This document shows positions 57,921-64,000 of a DNA stretch of 64,000 nt, piece after piece. The DNA comes from Helicobacter cetorum (GTDB taxonomy: Bacteria; Campylobacterota; Campylobacteria; Campylobacterales; UBA6016). A model generated the notes under the pieces. That model saw only the letters and a program-made list of their open reading frames with translations. It was not told the origin of the DNA and searched no databases. Position 1 is the first letter of the stretch. Each line of letters opens with the position of its first letter. The translations under genes were made by a program, and so were the position numbers. The stretch covers positions 24,409 through 88,408 of the forward strand of contig DZAX01000007.1 in assembly GCA_022729705.1 (NCBI GenBank), in the 5' to 3' direction.

Positions 57921-58025
57921 ATGAGAAAAGAGCAGATAAAAGAAGAAATCATAACTTTGAGAGATGACAATAAACACGGTTTTATTGTCTTAATGGCTCT
58001 GGCGACTGCGTCTGTAACTGTATAA
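57921..58025 (+). pseudogene. Truncated protein A (unit 5)
   Basis: MRKEQIKEEIITLRDDNKHGFIVLMALATASVTV*; a downstream out-of-frame fragment reads KEKIDALIKEPWELN. Confidence 0.5.
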
Positions 58026-58066
58026 AGAAAAAATAGACGCATTAATCAAAGAACCATGGGAACTAA

Positions 58067-58168
58067 ATGACGCTAAATGAGATTATAGGCTCTATTGGTA
58101 TTTTGGCGGTTATGACAACCGTTACATATATGGTTATTACGCCTGGAGGACACAACTATAAGCATTAG
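58067..58168 (+). CDS. 33-aa single-TM peptide (unit 5, protein B)
   Basis: MTLNEIIGSIGILAVMTTVTYMVITPGGHNYKH. Confidence 0.45.
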   Translation: MTLNEIIGSIGILAVMTTVTYMVITPGGHNYKH

Positions 58169-58415
58169 TCGATTGGCTGGTTAAGATATGCCCGCCCTTA
58201 TTTGTCCCCGACGTTTGAAAACAAACAAAAAAAGGTTTACCACTTGGTAACCAGCCGAATAGTAAATCAGCTATAGAGGATTATGCAAATAATTTTGGAC
58301 GGTCTCGAAAAGAGGAAGAAAAAGTTGTCTTGACAAACGGGGGTAGCATATTGTCGGATGTTCAATAAGAGTTGGATAAAATCGCGTCAAAAGTCCCCGC
58401 AAAAGGCGAATTGTT

Positions 58416-60440
58416 ATGATAAATAGTGAGTTTTTGATAGAAATAGGCATGGAGGAGCTTCCGGCTATTCCGTTTTTGAAAGAGGTGCAAAATTTGGTGC
58501 CAAAATGGGAGAGTATACTGCAAAAAAACGGCTTTGACTCGAAGTTTGAGCTTTTTTATACCCCTAGACGAATTACGTTGTATTCAAAAGATTTTAAACG
58601 CAAAGCAAGCGACGAGGAGCTAGAGCTATGGGGGCCGCCCGTAGCGGTTGCTATAAAAGACGGAGTGCCGACAAAAGCGTATGAGAGCTTTTTGTCCAAA
58701 AACTCTCTCGGCGCAAACGAGGTGTCAACAGCCCAAAAAGACGGTAAAGAGTGTCTATACGCCAAAAAAATGGTAGTCGGCAAAACAATAGATGAGAGCC
58801 TAAATGAGATGGTAAACGAGTGGTTAAAATCTCTGCATTTTGGCAAATCAATGAGATGGGGGAGTCTTGATGAGAGCTTTATCCGTCCTATTAGATGGAT
58901 AGTCGCTCTTTTTGGCTCCTCTGCGCTTAGCGTAGAGGCTTACGGCGTAAAATCGGGCGAGCATAGCTACGGGCACAGGCAAGAGTCGTTTCAGCCTATC
59001 CATATTCTAAACACACAAGATTATTTTACAAAGCTTGCATCTGCGGGCGTTATGCTACTCTCCTATCAGCGTGAGACAAAAATACTTGACGATATAAAAG
59101 CCATTGAAGAAAAGTGCGGTTTTGAGGTGGAGATAGATAAAGAGCTTTTGGCGGAGGTCGTCGCTATTACGGAGTATCCTACGGCTCTTCTTGGGGCTTT
59201 TGACGAAGCTTTTTTGAAGATTCCATCGGAGGTTATTATCACCTCCATGAAAGAAAATCAACGATATTTTCCGGTTTTTGAGGGCGGACGACTTTCAAAT
59301 CACTTTGTGGTTGTCTCAAACGCTTTTATAGAGAGTTTTGACAAGGTGGTCGCCGGCAATGAGCGTGTGCTAAAGGCTAGACTCTCAGACGCACTGTTTT
59401 TTTATGAAAACGACTTAAAGAAGGGGTTGTCAAATGACGGTCTTTCAAACGTTGTATTTGTGGAGGGGCTTGGAAGCGTCGCCGATAAGGTGGAAAGAGA
59501 GGTTGAGATTGCTGCTTATCTAGCCAAAACCCTGAAGATTGAAGGCAACGATAGAGAAAATCTACTGCAAGCGGCTAGGCTTGGCAAGGCTGATTTGATG
59601 AGCGAAGTCGTATATGAGTTTGGCGAACTCCAAGGTGTGATGGGGCGATACTACGCAAAAGCTATGGGGCTTGATGAAGCTATAGCCGAGGCGATAAAAG
59701 AGCAGTATATGCCAAAAGGGGAAGAGGGGGAACTACCAAAGACGCTTGCTGGAAGTCTTCTTTCAATAAGCGTAAAGTTGGACTCTCTTATGGGGCTCTT
59801 TAGCGTTGGTATGACTCCGACAGGCTCCAAAGATCCGTACGCTCTTCGCCGTGCGGCTATTGGGGCTATAAAAAATCTGCTACATTTTTCTATCAATATC
59901 GATATATCAAAAACAATAAAAGAGTTGTCGGCAAAATATAAGCCGTTTGATGTTGAAAAACTAGAGGGCTTCATACTAGAAAGGCTCTATCAGCTATTTT
60001 CAGACGTTAATCCAAGCGTTATCAAGGCGGTTTTATCTAGCGGCGATAGGGATTTGCTATCAATCGCCGAAAAAGTGGAGGCGCTAAACTTTTTTGTCAA
60101 AAAGACGGAGTTTAAAGAGCAGTTTATTACGTTTAAAAGGGTTGCGAATATATCCAAAGACGTGGAGCTTGAGGGCGAATTGCCTATAAATACGGAGCTT
60201 TTGGATGATGATTATGAGGCTTTGCTATGGGCGGCGTATATACATCACGATTATGAAAACGCCTCTTATCACGAGATACTTAGTGCGCTTTTCTCTCTCA
60301 AAAAGCCGCTTGACGACTTCTTTGAAAACTGCCTTGTAAATGCGGACGATGAAGCGGTACGCACAAATAGAAAAAACCTAATAGCAAGAGTCTACAAGCA
60401 GTTTTTGGCGGTTGCAGATATTAAGGAAATAGGGGTTTGA
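58416..60440 (+). CDS. glyS: Glycyl-tRNA synthetase beta subunit
   Basis: LIEIGMEELPAIPF, FGKSMRWGSLDESFIRPIRWIVALFG, GVKSGEHSYGHR, SMKENQRYFPVFE, TGSKDPYALRRAAIG. Confidence 0.96.
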   Translation: MINSEFLIEIGMEELPAIPFLKEVQNLVPKWESILQKNGFDSKFELFYTPRRITLYSKDFKRKASDEELELWGPPVAVAIKDGVPTKAYESFLSKNSLGANEVSTAQKDGKECLYAKKMVVGKTIDESLNEMVNEWLKSLHFGKSMRWGSLDESFIRPIRWIVALFGSSALSVEAYGVKSGEHSYGHRQESFQPIHILNTQDYFTKLASAGVMLLSYQRETKILDDIKAIEEKCGFEVEIDKELLAEVVAITEYPTALLGAFDEAFLKIPSEVIITSMKENQRYFPVFEGGRLSNHFVVVSNAFIESFDKVVAGNERVLKARLSDALFFYENDLKKGLSNDGLSNVVFVEGLGSVADKVEREVEIAAYLAKTLKIEGNDRENLLQAARLGKADLMSEVVYEFGELQGVMGRYYAKAMGLDEAIAEAIKEQYMPKGEEGELPKTLAGSLLSISVKLDSLMGLFSVGMTPTGSKDPYALRRAAIGAIKNLLHFSINIDISKTIKELSAKYKPFDVEKLEGFILERLYQLFSDVNPSVIKAVLSSGDRDLLSIAEKVEALNFFVKKTEFKEQFITFKRVANISKDVELEGELPINTELLDDDYEALLWAAYIHHDYENASYHEILSALFSLKKPLDDFFENCLVNADDEAVRTNRKNLIARVYKQFLAVADIKEIGV

Positions 60441-61549
60441 TAGATTATCTCATCGTAGGCGGCGGTATAGCGGGGGCGAGCGTCGCTTATTTTTTGAAAA
60501 AAGGCGGTGCAAAAGTCGCCATAATTGACGATACGGGATTTGGAGCCGCGGCCTCTTTGGCGGCTGGAGCTTTTATCAATCCAGTCATGGGTAAACCATC
60601 AAAATTTAAAGATTTTGCCGACGAGGCGTTTAGATTTTCGGTCGCTTTTTATCTTGAAAACTTCCCAGGGCTATTTAATAGATGCGGTTCGCTAATCTAT
60701 CCGAAAAATGAAAAGACAAAAGAGGAGTTTGCCACTCTTGGCTCCAACATTCCTTCAGTCTATGAACTTTTACAGACTCCGCCTTTTGAGTCTTTGACAA
60801 AAGAGGTCTTTTCGCTTGGGGCGTATCTAGTAAAAGACTCCGGCATAATCAATCCAAAAGCCCTGATAGAGGCGATGCTTGAAAATATTGAAAGATATGA
60901 TATTTGCGCCGACAAACTAGACTTTGACGGCGTTGCGTATACTGTTGGCGATATTTGCGCAAAAAACGTTATATTGGCGCAGGGAGCCAAAGAGCCGATT
61001 ATTAAAGAGGCGTATCTAAGCTCGCAACTAGCCTCCTTGTGGGGGCAAAAGGTGAAGATAAAGGCGAATATAGCCGACTCTTTTAATATCTCTTCAAAGG
61101 TGCATATCGCATCATCCGACGGCGTTTTGGCGATAGGGGCGACACACATCAACACAAAAGAGTCTTTGCCGATAGATAGAGAGACTTCGCTTATGCTGAT
61201 AAACGAAGCTAGAGGGGCTCTTAATATCGGAGATTTTGAGGTTATAGAGGAGATTGGCGGTATGCGCTGTACTTCCATAGATCACTTTCCTCTTGCGGGT
61301 AGCGTGTATGACTCCGCAAAAACTATTGAGCGTTTTCCGTCGCTATTGCACGGCGCTAGGCTCAGCAAAGAAGAGCCGAATAAGCACAAAAATCTATATA
61401 TCCATACAGGGCATGGGAGCAGAGCGTTTATATTAGCTCCGTTTACCGCGTCGATATTGGCGCGACATCTTTTGAATGCCAAACCAATACCACAAAGCGT
61501 AGACCCTGCAAGGCTTCTTTATAGATTTTTCAAAAAGCGTTTACTATAA
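60437..61549 (+). CDS. FAD-dependent oxidoreductase (DAO family, MnmC C-domain-like)
   Basis: DYLIVGGGIAGASVAYFLKKGGAKVAIID, AAASLAAGAFINPVMGKPSKF, YIHTGHGSRAFILAPFTASILA. Confidence 0.8.
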   Translation: MIDYLIVGGGIAGASVAYFLKKGGAKVAIIDDTGFGAAASLAAGAFINPVMGKPSKFKDFADEAFRFSVAFYLENFPGLFNRCGSLIYPKNEKTKEEFATLGSNIPSVYELLQTPPFESLTKEVFSLGAYLVKDSGIINPKALIEAMLENIERYDICADKLDFDGVAYTVGDICAKNVILAQGAKEPIIKEAYLSSQLASLWGQKVKIKANIADSFNISSKVHIASSDGVLAIGATHINTKESLPIDRETSLMLINEARGALNIGDFEVIEEIGGMRCTSIDHFPLAGSVYDSAKTIERFPSLLHGARLSKEEPNKHKNLYIHTGHGSRAFILAPFTASILARHLLNAKPIPQSVDPARLLYRFFKKRLL

Positions 61550-62173
61550 ATCAAGCATTTTAAGATTATTTTTCGTGTCTACCGTCCACTGTCTTCTATT
61601 TCCGGTATCAATATGTATAAAGTTTTTCATATGATAAAAGCCGACTCCGCCTTTTGTCATGATAACGCCAAGATGTCCGATGAGCGAAGCATCAAGTTCG
61701 TCTATCGATATATCTATCGCTTTTCCTTTGATGTGAAAAGAGTTTTTGGCGGCGCCCTCTAGGTTTGAGTTTGTCTTTTTAGAGCGGTAGCCGCTATTGA
61801 TATTTATCGGTTTTCTGATGTCAAGGCTTAAAAGCGTATTTTGTATTTTGTATGTTACGTTAAGCAAATTTGCGTCTATTGATTTTATTTTGCCGCCGCC
61901 GGATATATCTCTCATAATCCAACAGAATTTTTTGTACGCTTCAAAGTTGTATTCGCCGTTTGCAAAAAAAACTTCTTTAAACTGCTCCCCACTCTCTTTT
62001 CTAGTTAGCCAAATAAACCTCTCGTCGCCGTCTTCTCTTAAAAGCTCATTTTGCTTCTCTTCTAATCCTGAATCTTTTGTATGTATAAAGCGTGTCGAGT
62101 CAAACGCATTTGCAATTTCTGGTAAAAGTAGAGGAGCAGCGATAGAGGCTATTAAAAACTCTCTTCTATTCAT
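61544..62173 (-). CDS. DUF882/YcbK-like M15-type peptidase with twin-Arg-like signal
   Basis: MNRREFLIASIAAPLLLPEIANA; INSGYRSKKTNSNLEGAAKNSFHIKGKAIDI...GVGFYHMKNFIHIDTGNRRQW. Confidence 0.87.
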   Translation of the reverse strand: MNRREFLIASIAAPLLLPEIANAFDSTRFIHTKDSGLEEKQNELLREDGDERFIWLTRKESGEQFKEVFFANGEYNFEAYKKFCWIMRDISGGGKIKSIDANLLNVTYKIQNTLLSLDIRKPININSGYRSKKTNSNLEGAAKNSFHIKGKAIDISIDELDASLIGHLGVIMTKGGVGFYHMKNFIHIDTGNRRQWTVDTKNNLKMLDL

Positions 62174-62183
62174 AATATTCCGC

Positions 62184-63650
62184 CTATACTTTTATTCCCC
62201 GCTTTGTAAGAGCTACCGCTAGGGCGTCGTTCATGGATTCAAATTTCTCGTCCAAATCTTTTTGCGAGGCTAGAAATTTTGCTATCTTACCTTCTTCTTC
62301 TTTTCGTCTTTTTTCAAGCCTACTAAGGTCAAATTTTAATTTTTCCCTATCTTGAGAAAGTAGTTTGTTTTGAATTTCTAGTTTTTTTCTATTTTCATAC
62401 AGAGTATCCTCTTTTACGGTAACCTTTTTGAGATTTAGTGTTTTTTCTCTGACTTCCGTCTGTATTTTTTTTCTCTCATCATCATTTTGGCAACTGTTTT
62501 GAGCCCATTTTAGGTCGCTTAGCTCTTTTTCTATCCTAGCTTCTTCTCTTGAGACATCTCTATTCTCCGTCTCAATAACGTCAAGATCTTTTTTGACTTT
62601 GCCAATCTCTTCATTTAGCCCCTCTATCTTGTGGATAAGCTCGGTTATCTGCTCTATAAGGGTTAGTATAAAAGCTTGTCTTGAAGAGGTGGTTTCGTGT
62701 ATTTTTATTCTTTGCATCAAAATACTGGTGATTGTAGATAGGTGCCATTTTGCTCCACTTTTGTCTATTATCTCCGGCATTCTAAACTTATTTCTGTTCT
62801 CATCAACTTCTACTTCGCCAGAGTATTTTTTTAAAAAAGCTTCGGCGTTTGGATTTTTGTCAGTAACCAGTTCTTGAATTGAGAGAGCCATTTTTTTGTG
62901 TATTAGCATCCAGTTTTCTTTGATAAGTAGACTTGCTAAAACCTCAAGCGTTACGTCGTCTTCTTCCAAGTACTCTTTTAAAAAACTAACTATATTTGTC
63001 TGAAAAACCTTTATGTAGTTTTTTGTAAAGTAATCATGGGTGATAATTCTAAAGTCAAGCTCGTTTTCCGAAATACGCTCGGCTATCCCGTTGATAATCT
63101 CTCTTTCGGCTTCCATATTTTCAAATATAGAGCGTTTGAGCATTGAGAGCCTCTCTTTTGAAAGAGAGCTTCTTATCTGCTCTCTACGGATACGCTCCTC
63201 TTCTTCCGGGCTTTGCTTAAATTTTTTAATGACCATTTTGTCATTTAAAAAAAGCACAACGTCTTTTTCTGACATTTTTAGCCGTTCTTTTACTCTTTGT
63301 TTTATCCTCTCTTTAATCTCCGGCGACAAGCTTTCCAAAGGTATGCCAAATCTCTCAAATAGTCCTTTTGTGTTTATGTTGACGTTGTCGGCGGAAGAGT
63401 CTGAGGATTCATTTTTTTTGGACTCTTCGATAAACATCTCTTGAATCGCATCTATTAGTTGAGGTGGAATTAGCGGAGCCCCGCCCCATCTTTTGATAAA
63501 TATTTCATTTTGTTTGAAAATAATAATATCTTTACTTTCTAGGTCAAATACATGCTTTATTGTATTTCTGAGGTACTCTTTTTGTGTTGAGCTCTGCATG
63601 TTTGACACAGAGTCCAAAAGAGCCCTTGCGGTGTCTTCATTAAACCTCAA
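62184..63650 (-). CDS. Large coiled-coil protein of unknown function (N-terminus uncertain)
   Basis: 488-aa ORF from a TTG; long Glu/Lys-rich heptad region EEIGKVKKDLDVIETENRDVSREEARIEKELSDL...; coding-like sequence continues upstream of the TTG. Confidence 0.65.
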   Translation of the reverse strand: MRFNEDTARALLDSVSNMQSSTQKEYLRNTIKHVFDLESKDIIIFKQNEIFIKRWGGAPLIPPQLIDAIQEMFIEESKKNESSDSSADNVNINTKGLFERFGIPLESLSPEIKERIKQRVKERLKMSEKDVVLFLNDKMVIKKFKQSPEEEERIRREQIRSSLSKERLSMLKRSIFENMEAEREIINGIAERISENELDFRIITHDYFTKNYIKVFQTNIVSFLKEYLEEDDVTLEVLASLLIKENWMLIHKKMALSIQELVTDKNPNAEAFLKKYSGEVEVDENRNKFRMPEIIDKSGAKWHLSTITSILMQRIKIHETTSSRQAFILTLIEQITELIHKIEGLNEEIGKVKKDLDVIETENRDVSREEARIEKELSDLKWAQNSCQNDDERKKIQTEVREKTLNLKKVTVKEDTLYENRKKLEIQNKLLSQDREKLKFDLSRLEKRRKEEEGKIAKFLASQKDLDEKFESMNDALAVALTKRGIKV

Positions 63651-63795
63651 AAGTCCGTCTTCTGTTTGTGCTAATACTGATTGATCTCCAAAGCCGGAGA
63701 TAACTCTTTTTAAATTTTCCAGAGTATTCGTACGCTTTCACTTGTAATTTTAATGCTATATTATACATTTTTACCCTTTTATTTTTTTGAATACC

Positions 63796-63895
63796 CAATA
63801 TTACGCGCCAATACAGGCAAAGCCCGTATTGGCGGCAGGGACATAAATGCCCCTTGCATCCCCTGAAGTTGCCCGCACGTGTGGGGAGGGGAGGG
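63796..63895 (-). repeat. Repeat family A (full copy, inverted)
   Basis: aatattacgcgccaatacaggcaaagcccgtattggcggcagggacataaatgccccttgcatcccctgaagttgcccgcacgtgtgggga. Confidence 0.8.
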
Positions 63896-64000
63896 TTACT
63901 GGCGCTATCGCATCTAAATTTGATTTTCCCTTGCAAAGTTAGATATGATAACTCATCTTTCGCACCTAAATCCAAGCAATTCCTCCGTCGCGCTCCGTAG

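Noticed and set aside
58260-58410. Possible antitoxin remnant (ANNFGRSRKEEEKVVLTNGGSILSDVQ) upstream of glyS
   Set aside because: No clear start codon or recognised domain; too weak to call
63640-63975. 111-aa minus-strand ORF
   Set aside because: Reads straight through a family A repeat; only the last third (after the ATG at 63768) looks coding, and it is treated as the possible frameshifted N-terminus of the coiled-coil gene

Overview
The window is a Campylobacterota-type chromosome segment (inferred from gene content: petABC, fabG-acpP-fabF-accA, NuoE/F-type hox genes, FTR-like protein). It mixes housekeeping genes (trpB, rarA, murD, mraY, gpmI, mnmG, nadB, carA, glyS), one tRNA-Phe, a hoxEFUYH [NiFe]-hydrogenase operon and two surface-polysaccharide regions (about 21-32.9 kb and 44-51.4 kb). 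Accessory content: an AAA ATPase plus PD-(D/E)XK-like gene pair inserted between mraY and murD; an AAA/Uma2 island; a RelE/ParE-like toxin-antitoxin (TA) pair; a large FG-GAP repeat surface protein; and an array of tiny paired membrane proteins with apparently leaderless promoters and a GNAT TA-like pair (55.9-58.2 kb). The most striking non-coding signal is a dispersed ~95-bp three-hairpin element. It has at least 8 full-length and about 5 partial copies, its stem sequences change while pairing is kept, and its conserved CGTAACATCAA end mostly points at a gene start. A second dispersed palindromic family and decayed IS fragments are also present. All calls are by eye from the sequence and the supplied ORF track; no searches were run.
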